Source: Thermoproteaceae archaeon
Lineage (GTDB): Archaea; Thermoproteota; Thermoprotei; Thermoproteales; Thermoproteaceae
Direction: 5' to 3'
DNA: 64,000 nucleotides
Assembly: GCA_015521775.1 (NCBI GenBank)
Contig: WANN01000008.1
Span: 1 to 64,000, forward strand
Shown here: piece by piece, positions 1 through 8,067 of the stretch
Layout of the letters: each line of letters opens with the position of its first letter
Numbering within the stretch: position 1 is the stretch's first letter
Notes under the pieces: model-generated
Database searches by the model: none
What the model was told of the DNA's origin: nothing
The model's input: only the letters and a program-made list of their open reading frames with translations
Made by a program: the position numbers and the translations under genes

Positions 1-28
1 ATGGGGCTATTTCTGGGGTAGGCCCGCC

Positions 29-571
29 ATGGCCATATATAGGCATTTCTGGGAGGACTCGGTTGGCCGTACGTATGACAATGAGGAGTACGGCCTGTAC
101 GCTGTGAGCGACCTGTATATAATAAATAATGCTATCCAGAATGGAGTCGAAGTTGGCATGCCTGCCCAGGTGCTTATGGACATGTTGTTTGAGGGGACAG
201 ACCTACAGTACTTCACGACCATATATCCCCCGGGCAGCGGGGCGGGAAGCAACACTGTGCTCCTTAAAGATATAGTCAATGCCTATGACTCGTGCGGCGT
301 GGACTTCGAGATCGGCATACCCGTCGGCGCCATCATAGCCACAATACTTACCGCCAACCCCGTGGCCGTAACGCTGGCCTCCACAGTAGGCGTGACGATC
401 AGCGTAATGGGAGGCACAGCCACGGTGGAAGGACAGATAGCAAATAGGGGAGACCTTGAGGGCGGCATGAATGTTTTCGAGGACATATACGTGGCTGTGA
501 GTAAGTACCAGTATTCTGATGGGAACTGCCTGTACAGGGTGCCGGTCGGCCTGTACGTGAGGAGCTGGTAG
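29..571 (+). CDS. Uncharacterised protein with a central hydrophobic segment, possibly 5'-truncated
   Basis: I do not recognise this protein. From the ATG at 29 it is 180 residues. The N-terminal third is polar and aromatic-rich, a long hydrophobic Ala/Val/Ile/Thr stretch lies around residues 95-135, and a short aromatic tail ends in RSW. Two or three scattered Cys are present. The frame stays open upstream to the window edge, so the real start may lie outside and this may be only the C-terminal part. It is followed by a TATA-like box (574-583) that heads no convincing gene. Secretion or membrane insertion is an inference from hydrophobicity only. Confidence 0.5.
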   Translation: MAIYRHFWEDSVGRTYDNEEYGLYAVSDLYIINNAIQNGVEVGMPAQVLMDMLFEGTDLQYFTTIYPPGSGAGSNTVLLKDIVNAYDSCGVDFEIGIPVGAIIATILTANPVAVTLASTVGVTISVMGGTATVEGQIANRGDLEGGMNVFEDIYVAVSKYQYSDGNCLYRVPVGLYVRSW

Positions 572-745
572 TAGCCATATAAATCCCCCTTTTGCGGAGT
601 TTTTGGTGTTCCCAGAAGGGGGCTCACCATTATGGTTCGCTGGGTCCGGCGCTTGAGCGGCATGCCGTGAATATCGGCTGTGAGGCCTTGATGGGGTTGG
701 GAAAGGGGTTGTCCGGGGATGTGGGCTTGTCTGGCGTTTCCGCCG

Positions 746-1279
746 TCAGTGTGTGTTTTCCGTTGTGGTGGCCTTGCCGCATACCTTGCCGTAGAGGTCG
801 CCTGTCTGCTCGGCGAAGTGCTGTAGGAGGGCGCACGTCAGGTGGGCGGCTGTCCTGTCGTCGGGTATGTCTGTGAGGTAGCCCTCGGGGTCCAGCCCAT
901 TGTACTGGTAGCGGTGCAGTTGCAGGGCTAGCGCCGTGTTTTTGGCCCCGTCGCCTCCCGCGGTCCCCGTCAATAGGGCGGAGATTTTGAGCATGGCCGT
1001 GGTGGGGACCAGCGCTATGACTATGTCGACCTCCTCGACCTCCACCTCCTCGTCCCCCGACCTCACCTTCCTGGCCCCGGGAAACGCGTCCCTCAGCCTC
1101 TCCCTGTGCTCCGCCGCGAGGGCGCCAAGGTACGCCTTCCACGCCTGGAAGGCCTTGCCAGCCGCGTTCCTCACGAGGCCATCGGCGAGGAACTCGAGGG
1201 CGAGGCGGGCCTCGACCGCGGCCTCCCTAAGCCGCGCCCGCCTGTACAGCCCTATATCCCTCCACGGCTTGACCAGCAC
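746..1279 (-). CDS. PaREP1 family protein
   Basis: PaREP1 is an archaeal family expanded in Pyrobaculum and relatives, all-helical and of unknown function, with suggested HEPN-like relationships. The N-terminus KPWRDIGLYRRARLREA followed by a run containing LALEFL, RNAAGKAFQAWKAYL is the family hallmark. A TATA-like box (tttatat on the minus strand, about 1313-1319) lies within the longer possible reading frame, so I place the start at the GTG at 1279 rather than at 1312 or beyond; this gives 177 residues, typical for the family. A divergent HEPN gene starts about 100 bp away. Its presence is one of the best lineage markers in the window. Confidence 0.75.
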   Translation of the reverse strand: MLVKPWRDIGLYRRARLREAAVEARLALEFLADGLVRNAAGKAFQAWKAYLGALAAEHRERLRDAFPGARKVRSGDEEVEVEEVDIVIALVPTTAMLKISALLTGTAGGDGAKNTALALQLHRYQYNGLDPEGYLTDIPDDRTAAHLTCALLQHFAEQTGDLYGKVCGKATTTENTH

Positions 1280-1386
1280 CGGGAACTCACGTGGACGCTT
1301 CCCCCATCCCATATAAACCTTCCAACAGTGAGCCGCCCGGTCCACGCGTCGCCGAAAGGGATTTATCCGGCTTGGGCGTCCGTAAC

Positions 1387-1770
1387 GTGGAGACGTGGGT
1401 GAGGCGGGCGTTGAGGTTTAGGGAGTATGCCCACGAGGACTATAGGGCTGGCAGGTACGACTCGGCGGCATTCTTCGCGCAGCAGTCCGTGGAGCTGGCC
1501 CTCAAGGCCCTCCTGATGGGGCTGACTGGGTCCAGGCCCCAGACCCACGCCACTGGGGACTTGCTCAGGCTCCTGGAGAGGGCCCTGGGGACCTCCTTTC
1601 CCGACGACGTGGTTAGGTGCGCCGAGCTGTTGGAGCAGCATTACATCCAGCCCCGTTGCCCGGACGCCCGCCTCAACGATTACAGGGAGTGGGAGGCCAG
1701 GGAGGCGCTGGACTGCATGGAGAGGCTGTGGGGACATGTCGTGGATAGACATATTCAGGGAGGTGGCTGA
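1387..1770 (+). CDS. HEPN domain protein (minimal, toxin-type partner of MNT)
   Basis: HEPN domains paired with minimal nucleotidyltransferases act as two-gene toxin-antitoxin modules, the HEPN partner usually being an RNase toxin. The start is set at GTG 1387, about 25 nt after the TATA-like box gatttatc near 1359-1366; the protein is then 127 residues. The sequence has the family pattern: RFREYAHEDYRAGRYDSAA, then AQQSVELALKALL, then a variable C-terminal helix. The canonical Rx4-6H RNase motif is not clear: near the C-terminus RLWGH gives only Rx3H, so catalysis is uncertain. It overlaps the downstream MNT gene by 35 bp, a strong sign of translational coupling. Confidence 0.8.
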   Translation: METWVRRALRFREYAHEDYRAGRYDSAAFFAQQSVELALKALLMGLTGSRPQTHATGDLLRLLERALGTSFPDDVVRCAELLEQHYIQPRCPDARLNDYREWEAREALDCMERLWGHVVDRHIQGGG

Positions 1771-2143
1771 GGAGAGGGGGAGGAGGGCCGAGGAGCTGGT
1801 CAGGCGGCTCTGCGGGGAAGGGGGAGCCCTGCTCCTCTTCGGGTCGCGGGCTCGGGGAGGGGGACACCCCTTCAGCGACTGGGACCTGGCCCTCATAGTG
1901 AGGGCCGGCGACTACGAGGTTAGGAGCACCGGCGTCGGCCAGCTCTTCGTAATACCGCTGGACAGGCTGGACGAGCTGCTCGCCACGAGCATGGTCATAC
2001 TCGACATACTTGCGGACGGCGTGCTGCTCTGCGGAGACAGGGCGCTCTACGAGGAGGCCCATGCCAAGTTTAGGCGCTACGTGGAGGAGCGGGGACTCGT
2101 CAGGAGCAGGCTGGGGTGGGTGCCCGCGGGCTGGGCCGTCTGA
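1736..2143 (+). CDS. MNT-type nucleotidyltransferase (antitoxin partner of HEPN)
   Basis: Minimal nucleotidyltransferases of the DNA polymerase beta fold modify or bind the HEPN toxin as antitoxins; several are known to AMPylate their partner. This 135-residue protein has the signature GSRARGG followed, nine residues later, by SDWDLALI, giving the two metal-binding Asp residues. A third acidic residue in the C-terminal half (VILDILADG) fits the family. It begins inside the HEPN gene (35-bp overlap) and is the last gene of the pair. The active-site motif is intact, so it is likely functional. Confidence 0.85.
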   Translation: MSWIDIFREVAEERGRRAEELVRRLCGEGGALLLFGSRARGGGHPFSDWDLALIVRAGDYEVRSTGVGQLFVIPLDRLDELLATSMVILDILADGVLLCGDRALYEEAHAKFRRYVEERGLVRSRLGWVPAGWAV

Positions 2144-2325
2144 CAACTTCCTCACAACCATTTCCATATCCCTTACATGATTCTTCATTGGTTCCCTCCT
2201 CACCAGCACCGTGGGGCCGTGAGGGGCCGAGCCCAGAGGCACGGGGCTCCCATACAGGGCCGTAGAGCGTTGCGCCCCACGGATCTATAGCAACGCACTA
2301 CAGGTCTTCGAGCCAAATGGGTAGG

Positions 2326-2841
2326 CTAACGTTTCTGCCCCTCGCCCCCCTCCTGGAACAGCTTGTAGGCCCTGATAGTCCAGGCGATTAGGAAGAGCTT
2401 GTACGCCTCTTCCTTGCCCTCCCGGTACCACCACTGCTTGGCTATCTCTGCCGCCCTCTCGAGCTCCTCCACGGTCATCTCCTCGACGGGCTTGCTGAAC
2501 ACACTCTTCAGGAACTCGAGCTCCTCGGCGGTGATCGGGTTGACCTTCACCATGGACAGGAGGCGGGAGGCCTCCCTGGACAGAAAGGCGGTCTCCTGCT
2601 GGGTCAACACCCCTTTGAGGCCCAGGTATTCCACTAGCAGGGAGTTTATGGCCACCACACTGGACCTGAGGGAATCGGCGAACAGCACCAGCTTCCTTTC
2701 CATATCCTCGAACCTCCTATCGATGTCCTCGAACCTCTTGTCGATCGTGGCGAACCTCTTTCCGAGCCAGTACAGTGCTCCGCCCAGCATACCGATGATC
2801 GTCAAGGAGAATCCGATTATGTAGACCACAACATCGTTCAC
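2326..2841 (-). CDS. Membrane-anchored coiled-coil protein, unknown function
   Basis: One transmembrane helix sits near the N-terminus (VVVYIIGFSLTIIGMLGGALYW), followed by a coiled coil with repeats of the form RFxxIDxRFEDMER, then a helical domain rich in charged residues ending in a basic tail. Similar small membrane coiled-coil proteins are frequent and often multi-copy in Thermoproteales, but I know no function. GTG 2841 is chosen because a TATA-like box (minus strand aaaaatatta, about 2862-2872) lies about 25 nt upstream. It stands alone between the HEPN/MNT pair and a degraded gene. Confidence 0.6.
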   Translation of the reverse strand: MNDVVVYIIGFSLTIIGMLGGALYWLGKRFATIDKRFEDIDRRFEDMERKLVLFADSLRSSVVAINSLLVEYLGLKGVLTQQETAFLSREASRLLSMVKVNPITAEELEFLKSVFSKPVEEMTVEELERAAEIAKQWWYREGKEEAYKLFLIAWTIRAYKLFQEGGEGQKR

Positions 2842-3135
2842 AGGTAAACATGGCCGCAATCTAATATTTTTTCCGGTGGCGCCATGTTCCTCACCCTGAG
2901 AGCATTAATACGCGGTTTTTGCCGAGCGATGGTGGGAGCCTATACACGCGTTGTTGAGAGGGGTACATAGCTACGGCGACATGTCCCACGTGTCTGCCTT
3001 GGAAGGCAGGCGGTTAGAGGTTGGCCTATGGGGCGACGCGATAGAGCGGCTGCACGTTTCCCCTATGTGGGTGGGGGATGGCTATACGTCTCCACAGTCC
3101 CGATGGGCGTCGTTGGAGCGGCATGGCGCGTCTAT
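2842..3135. other. Non-coding or degraded stretch
   Basis: Between the coiled-coil gene and the degraded CobY-like gene I see no convincing gene. Open frames exist on both strands (for example + strand 2951-3301) but their residue content is arbitrary and none shows a family motif. The left edge holds the TATA-like box of the coiled-coil gene. The region may be further decayed sequence continuous with the pseudogene. Confidence 0.35.
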
Positions 3136-3768
3136 CTACGGGTATTGCGGGGATTGGGGACCCCCTTCTTCTTGCCCCATCGACGAGGCTGCACCCGATA
3201 ATCGCCCTGCATGTCCACGCGTCGACAGCTGCGAGGAGGCCGGGATGGGATCGGCATCGATGCACTCCGCGCCCACGCGCACCGATTCTGGGTACAAATA
3301 GGCGGGGTATAGCGGCGGGTCCGATGCCTCCGCCTCAATGTGGTCCTGCCATGCATTGACGTTGTGCAGTGGGGGCACCTCGACCAGGGCCCACTCGGAT
3401 AGGCTGAGCTTAGGCGCCCATGGAAGGCCCACGTACCCGCCGCCGGCCATCGCCGTTGCGAACACATCGCTGCGCAGGAGGGGAAGTACGCGGCTGGGGT
3501 CAGATCGGCCAGGTCGCACGGCGCTATGGGGACCGGGGCACGGCTGTCCACCACGCACTCGTCCTCATATCCCCTGCCCTCAGTGTACTCCACCTTAAGG
3601 CCCCATGTCTCGGCCAGCCATGCCACCCCCACGTGTCCAGGGGTGGTCACCACTACTATATCGCTGAAGCCGGCCCACGTCAACGCGCCCACAACCCTCA
3701 GCAGTAGGGGCACGGCACATACGGGAAGCAGGCACTTCTCTGGGTCCTCGTCCCCTTGCCCCCGCCAT
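3136..3768 (-). pseudogene. Frameshifted CobY/MobA-like nucleotidyltransferase
   Basis: Stitching three frames on the minus strand rebuilds a GTP-dependent nucleotidyltransferase of the CobY (adenosylcobinamide-phosphate guanylyltransferase) / MobA type. Pieces are MAGGKGTRT, then EKCLLPVCAVPLLLRVVGAL, SDIVVVTTPGHVG, VPIAPCDLADLTPAAYFP, then GGGYVGLPWAPKLSLSEWALVEVPPLHNVNAWQD. The breaks fall near 3757-3760 (G run), about 3742 (CCC) and about 3477-3485 (CCCC on the minus strand). Each looks like a one-base change in a homopolymer, so sequencing error is the main alternative to real decay. Family similarity stops near 3319; the frame stays open to 3136. The ATG would be at 3768. Confidence 0.65.
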
Positions 3769-3802
3769 TATTGCCGTCCTCGCCGCGCGGCGCCTCGGGC
3801 GG

Positions 3803-3815
3803 AACATATATTTAT
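3803..3815 (+). promoter_or_regulatory. TATA-like box upstream of the thiolase-fold gene
   Basis: The AT-rich run acatatatttat in a GC-rich surround is placed about 25 nt before ATG 3834, as for a leaderless archaeal transcript. The same run reads as a TATA-like box on the minus strand toward the degraded nucleotidyltransferase gene, but there the spacing is about 42 nt. Confidence 0.55.
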
Positions 3816-3833
3816 GCCGTGGGCGGGGAGTAC

Positions 3834-5009
3834 ATGCTGGGCTTTAAGTATAGGGTGGCCGTGGTTGGGGCTGGGCTGACCCTCTTCCGCCGCCGCCTCC
3901 TCGAGACCCCGCCCGAGCTGGCCTGGATAGCGGCGAGGCAGGCCCTGGACTCGGCCGGTCTCACCCTTAGGGACATAGACTGCGTGGTCGTGGGCTCGGC
4001 GCCTGACGCCTTCGATGGGGTGCACATGAAGGGCGAGTACCTGGCCGATGGGGCTGGGGCCATGGGGAGGCCCATGGTCAGGGTCTACGTGGGCGGGGGC
4101 ACGGGCGTGTTCGTGCCGGTGGCCGCCTGGTGGCACGTGGCTAGCGGGCTGTGCGACACCGTGCTGGCAGTTGCCGAGGAGAAGATGAGTCACGCCGCGA
4201 GGCCCCACCCACAGTACGTGTTCAGGAACATTTGGGACCCCATAGTGGAGAAGCCCCTCAACCCCAACCTCATATGGATATTCGCGTTGGAGATGCACAG
4301 GTACATGTACAGGTGCGGCGTGTCAAAGGAGGACGTGGCGCTGGTCAGCGTCAAGAACAAGCGCAACGCCGTGGACCACCCCTCGGCCCAGGCGGCCGAC
4401 CCCAACATAACTGTGGAGAAGGTACTCGAGAGCGAGGTGCTCGTGTGGCCCGTGCAGAGGCTCGACATATCGCCGGTCAGCGACGGTGCGGCCGCCCTGG
4501 TCCTGGCCAACGAGAACGTGGCGAGGAGGGTGACCGACACGCCTGTCTGGGTCAAGGGGATAGGGTTCACCCTGGACACCACGCACTGGACCAACAGGGA
4601 CCTGGCGTTCCCAGCCTACGTGCGGAGGGCTGCCGAGATGGCCTACAGGATGGCCGGCATAGACAACCCGCGGAAGCAGATAGACGTCGCGGAACCTTAC
4701 GACCCCTTCGACTACAAGGAGCTGCACCACATGGAGGGGCTGGGCCTCGCCAGGAAGTGCGAGGCACCCCTGATGACCAGGGAAGGCGTCACGCAGAGGG
4801 ATGGGGACCTGCCCACGTCGCCGAGCGGGGGCCTCCTAGGCGTGGGCAACCCCATTGCTGCCGCGGGCCTCATGAAGGTAGCCGAGATATTCTGGCAGCT
4901 GCGCGGCGAGGCGGGTAGGAGGCAGGTCAAGAAGCCGGCCTACACGGGCCTGGCGCAGGCCTGGGGGGACCTAATGCAGGCCGGCACCGTGGTGGTCCTC
5001 GGTGTCTGA
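3834..5009 (+). CDS. Thiolase-fold protein lacking catalytic Cys and His (SCP2-thiolase-like)
   Basis: A 391-residue thiolase superfamily protein like those annotated as acetyl-CoA acetyltransferase or lipid-transfer protein in archaea. The opening RVAVVGAGLTLF, the IDCVVVGSAPD strand and the DISPVSDGAAALVLAN block are typical. However, the nucleophile loop (ACASG in active relatives) reads GGGTG at residues 87-91, the GHPxGATG His motif reads GNPIAAAG, and the C-terminal second Cys is absent. It therefore should not catalyse the usual Claisen reaction. Family relatives such as Ltp2 work as retro-aldolases with a DUF35 partner; no DUF35 gene is in view. ATG 3834 follows a TATA-like box at the expected distance. 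A divergent paralogue lies beyond tyrS. Confidence 0.8.
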   Translation: MLGFKYRVAVVGAGLTLFRRRLLETPPELAWIAARQALDSAGLTLRDIDCVVVGSAPDAFDGVHMKGEYLADGAGAMGRPMVRVYVGGGTGVFVPVAAWWHVASGLCDTVLAVAEEKMSHAARPHPQYVFRNIWDPIVEKPLNPNLIWIFALEMHRYMYRCGVSKEDVALVSVKNKRNAVDHPSAQAADPNITVEKVLESEVLVWPVQRLDISPVSDGAAALVLANENVARRVTDTPVWVKGIGFTLDTTHWTNRDLAFPAYVRRAAEMAYRMAGIDNPRKQIDVAEPYDPFDYKELHHMEGLGLARKCEAPLMTREGVTQRDGDLPTSPSGGLLGVGNPIAAAGLMKVAEIFWQLRGEAGRRQVKKPAYTGLAQAWGDLMQAGTVVVLGV

Positions 5010-5055
5010 GCCGGGGCCCCCAGAAGTGTTTTAAAAGGCCTCCCACACACGGTAC

Positions 5056-6006
5056 ATGGACATAGTCCTCCGCAACGTGGCCGAGGTCGTGACCGAGGAG
5101 GAGTTGAGGGAGAGATGGGGCGGCGTCGGCTACATTGGGTACGAGCCGTCGGGGCCCATACACATCGGGTGGCTGGTCTGGATCTTCAAGGTCAAGGACC
5201 TGGTCGAGGCGGGGTTCCGCATGAAGGTCCTCGAGGCCACGTGGCACGCCTGGATCAACGACAAGGGTTCCTGGGACGAGGTGAGGGAGAACAAGAGGCA
5301 CGTGAGGGACGTATTCGGGAGGCTCGGCGTGGACGTGGAGTTCGTGGACTCGGAGAGCCTCGTCTCGGACAGGGAGTACTGGCGCATGGTGGTCATGGTG
5401 GCCAAGCACTCCACACTGGCAAGGGTTAGGAGGGCCATAACGGTCATGGGGAGGCACGTGGAGGAGGCGGACCTAGACTTCTCGAAGCTCGTGTACCCCG
5501 TCATGCAGGTGGCGGACGCCCTGTACATGGGCGTCGACCTCATGGTGGGGGGCATGGACCAGCGGAAGGCCCACATGTACGCGAGGGACGTGGCCGAGAG
5601 GCTCGGCGTGAGGAAGCCCGTGGCGCTGCACACACCAGTGATATCTGGGCTGAGCGGGGTGGGGAGGATGGAGGGCGTGTCCAGGAACCTGGACGACGCA
5701 ATGGCCTTCGTCAAGATGTCCAAGACGAAGCCCAACGACGCGATTTACCTGCACGACGAGCCTGCCGAGGTGGAGCGCAAGGTCAAGATGGCCTACTGCC
5801 CCCCACGGGAGACCCTGATGAACCCCGTGGTGGACATAGCCAAGTACCTGCTCCTCCCCTACTGGGGTCCCCTCGACGTGGACGGGGTCCACGCGTCGAC
5901 CCCGCAGGAGCTCGAGGAGGGGTATAGGGCGGGGAGGATCGAGCCGGCGGGCCTGAAGAGGGCGGTGTCAGAGGCTTTGATAGGCCTCTTGTCCAGGCTC
6001 AGATAG
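5056..6006 (+). CDS. tyrS: Tyrosyl-tRNA synthetase
   Basis: Class I aminoacyl-tRNA synthetase charging tRNA-Tyr in the cytoplasm. The N-terminal YIGYEPSGPIHIG carries the HIGH-type motif (HIGW, residues 36-39), and VKMSKTKPNDAIYLHD is the KMSKS loop in the TyrRS form (TrpRS would have KMSA). QVADALYMGVDLMVGGMDQRK is the conserved tyrosine-pocket helix. At 316 residues it is a compact archaeal form. ATG 5056 lies about 25 nt after a TATA-like box (ttttaaaagg, 5028-5037). It converges on the second thiolase-fold gene with a 5-bp gap. Confidence 0.93.
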   Translation: MDIVLRNVAEVVTEEELRERWGGVGYIGYEPSGPIHIGWLVWIFKVKDLVEAGFRMKVLEATWHAWINDKGSWDEVRENKRHVRDVFGRLGVDVEFVDSESLVSDREYWRMVVMVAKHSTLARVRRAITVMGRHVEEADLDFSKLVYPVMQVADALYMGVDLMVGGMDQRKAHMYARDVAERLGVRKPVALHTPVISGLSGVGRMEGVSRNLDDAMAFVKMSKTKPNDAIYLHDEPAEVERKVKMAYCPPRETLMNPVVDIAKYLLLPYWGPLDVDGVHASTPQELEEGYRAGRIEPAGLKRAVSEALIGLLSRLR

Positions 6007-6011
6007 GCAGG

Positions 6012-7145
6012 CTAACGCGCCAGCAACGCCACCGCGCTGGTCGACGTGGGCACCCCGCGCCAGGAATGGGCTATGCCCCTCTCCCCACGCCCGTCCCTGA
6101 GGGCCTCCACCAGGTTCAGGACCCGCGCTAGGCCGTGCGCCTCCAGGGGGACCCCCTCGGCCAGCGCGCCCCCGCTGGGGTTCACGGGGAGCTCCCCGCG
6201 GGGCGAGAAGGCCCCGTTGGCTAGGTCCTCGCCCACAGTGTGCCTCGTTGTGAGGCCCAGCGCCTCGAGGAATTGGAGCTCCTTGAAGCTGTACCTGTTA
6301 TCCAGCTCGACCAGGGAGGCCCATTTCCTCGGGGCATCCACCCGCGCCTGCCGGTAGGCCATCGACGCAGCCTCGTGGGCATGGCGGGGAAAGGCCAGGT
6401 CGTGCAGCTCCCAGGTACCGGTCTCCGTGGACCACCCCACGCCCTCCACCCAAACGGGGGCGTCGTTGAGCCTTCTGGCTACGTCCCCCGACGCGAGCAC
6501 CACCACTATGGCCGCGTCTACGAACCCAGCTATGTCGGCCTCGCGGAGGGGCTCGACCACCATGGGGCTCTCCCAGTAATCGTCCCTGGAGGCCCGGGCG
6601 GCGCGTCTCGCCCGCGGGTTGGACAGACCGCTCCTCATGGCCTTCTCCACGACCATGGCCAGGTGCTCCTCAGTGAGCCCCCTGGCCCTCATGTAGGCCG
6701 AGGCCTCTAGGGCGGCCAGCGCGTGGGGGTTGGGTATGGATAGGGGGCGGATCGTCACTGGGTCCATGGCGAAGGAAATGACCTCGCCCAGGGTCTCTAT
6801 GTCGCTGGGCTTGCCGTGCGCCTCCACCACCACCACGTCGAAGAGGCCAGACCTCACCATGGCGTAGCCCTGGGCAAGGCCCTGGAGGCCGTCCCCAGCC
6901 ACCGTGTACACGCTCCTCATGGCTCCCCCAACGGGGTCGGGGGCAAACTCGTCGGATATGGCTATGCCCTCCCAGTAGTCCTCCTGGCACGACACGAAGG
7001 CGTCCACGTCCTTACGGGGGTCCAGGCCCCCCGCGTCCTCGTACGCCCTCATGGCCGCCTCGAACATCATCTCCCTGAAGGAGAGGTCGTGCACGGCCTC
7101 CGCGAACCCCGACCACCCTACGCCCACGATTGCAACCCTCCTCAC
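6012..7145 (-). CDS. Second thiolase-fold protein lacking catalytic residues
   Basis: A 377-residue thiolase superfamily protein, divergent from the one at 3834. It opens with RRVAIVGVGWSGF and keeps the fold-specific blocks (DVDAFVSCQEDYW; NPSGGALAEG). The nucleophile loop reads AGDGLQG (residues 83-89) in place of ACASG, and the His motif reads GVPLEAHG in place of GHPxGATG, so the normal thiolase chemistry is lost here too. Start GTG 7145 lies about 25 nt after ctttatatg (about 7163-7172). It may form a hetero-oligomer with its paralogue across tyrS; that is an inference from co-location only. Confidence 0.78.
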   Translation of the reverse strand: MRRVAIVGVGWSGFAEAVHDLSFREMMFEAAMRAYEDAGGLDPRKDVDAFVSCQEDYWEGIAISDEFAPDPVGGAMRSVYTVAGDGLQGLAQGYAMVRSGLFDVVVVEAHGKPSDIETLGEVISFAMDPVTIRPLSIPNPHALAALEASAYMRARGLTEEHLAMVVEKAMRSGLSNPRARRAARASRDDYWESPMVVEPLREADIAGFVDAAIVVVLASGDVARRLNDAPVWVEGVGWSTETGTWELHDLAFPRHAHEAASMAYRQARVDAPRKWASLVELDNRYSFKELQFLEALGLTTRHTVGEDLANGAFSPRGELPVNPSGGALAEGVPLEAHGLARVLNLVEALRDGRGERGIAHSWRGVPTSTSAVALLAR

Positions 7146-7203
7146 TCGCCACGATGGGACCGGACATATAAAGATTGCCGCGGCAAGGCGTTGAGGGCGC
7201 GGC

Positions 7204-8061
7204 CTATTGGACCACCTTCTCTATGGGCGTTATCACTATGTCCTTGGCGCCGAGGGACTTGAGCCTCATCACTATGTCGGGTATCTCCTCCTCGGGCACC
7301 ACGGTTATGACCTCCCACATGGCCCTACCCGACGCGACGCGGGCCACCGTGGGCCCCTCCATGGCTGGGAGGGACTTGACCACGGTGTCCAGCACCTCGT
7401 CCGGCACGTTGACCAGTAGGAGCTTCTTGCCGGCCGCGTTCCTCACGCTGCTGATCAGCGTGGCAAGCTTGTCGGCCACGTAGCGCTCCTCGCCGCCGAG
7501 GCCGCGGCGGGCCACCAGCACCGCCTCTGTCTCGAGAACGGTCTCTATGGGCACGAGGCCGTGGACGCTCAGCGTGGTGCCCGTGGACACTATGTCCATG
7601 ACCGCATCCGCCACGCCCAGGAAGGGCATGACCTCCACGCTTCCCGAGACCTTGACCACGCGTACCCTGAGGCCCAGCTCCCCGAAGTACCTGTACGCTA
7701 TGTTGGCGTACTTGGTGGCCACGCGGGTGCCCGAGGGGAGTTCGGCCACGCTCCTCACGCCGCTGCCCCGAGGAACGGCCACGACCAGCCTCCCGCGGCC
7801 GAAGCCGAGCTGGGCTATGGTCTCCACCTCGACGCCGCTCTCGACCACGTAGTCGTACCCGGTCACGCCAAGCGCCACGCTGCCCCAGCCCACTATGCTG
7901 GGTATGTCCTCGGGCCTGGCCCTCACCAGGTGCAGTTCCTGCCAGGACGTTGGTAGGACGAGCGCCCTGTCGTCGCTGGCCAGGGGCCTTATGCCCACGG
8001 CGTCCAGCATCCTCATGGTGGGCTCCACTAGCCTGCCCTTGTTAGGCACCGCGAGCAGCAT
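7204..8061 (-). CDS. hisG: ATP phosphoribosyltransferase
   Basis: First enzyme of histidine biosynthesis: condenses ATP and PRPP. The N-terminus LLAVPNKGRLVEPTMRMLDAVGI and the PRPP loop region DAVMDIVSTGTTLSVHGL are diagnostic. At 285 residues it is the long HisG form, with a C-terminal ACT-like regulatory domain ending in VTVVPEEEIPDIVMRLKSLGAKDIVITPIEKV, so it should be feedback-inhibited by histidine without HisZ. It lies 6 bp downstream of hisC, so the two are probably co-transcribed. Confidence 0.95.
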   Translation of the reverse strand: MLLAVPNKGRLVEPTMRMLDAVGIRPLASDDRALVLPTSWQELHLVRARPEDIPSIVGWGSVALGVTGYDYVVESGVEVETIAQLGFGRGRLVVAVPRGSGVRSVAELPSGTRVATKYANIAYRYFGELGLRVRVVKVSGSVEVMPFLGVADAVMDIVSTGTTLSVHGLVPIETVLETEAVLVARRGLGGEERYVADKLATLISSVRNAAGKKLLLVNVPDEVLDTVVKSLPAMEGPTVARVASGRAMWEVITVVPEEEIPDIVMRLKSLGAKDIVITPIEKVVQ

Positions 8062-8067
8062 GGGGAC

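Noticed and set aside
600-660. Possible tRNA-like segment with ggttcgctgggtcc
   Set aside because: No T-loop consensus, no acceptor stem and no anticodon arm can be formed.
2140-2242. Minus-strand segment reading PHGPTVLVRREPMKNHVRDMEMVVRKLS, looking like a gene fragment
   Set aside because: It runs on as the antisense of the MNT gene with arbitrary sequence, has no promoter at the right distance, and matches no family I recognise. It may be a tiny remnant but cannot be supported.
2951-3301. Plus-strand 116-codon open frame beside the broken nucleotidyltransferase
   Set aside because: Residue composition is arbitrary, there is no promoter, and it lies opposite the degraded gene. GC-rich DNA produces many such frames.
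5010-5040. Possible operon between the first thiolase-fold gene and tyrS
   Set aside because: tyrS has its own TATA-like box at 5028-5037 at leaderless distance, so separate initiation is more likely.
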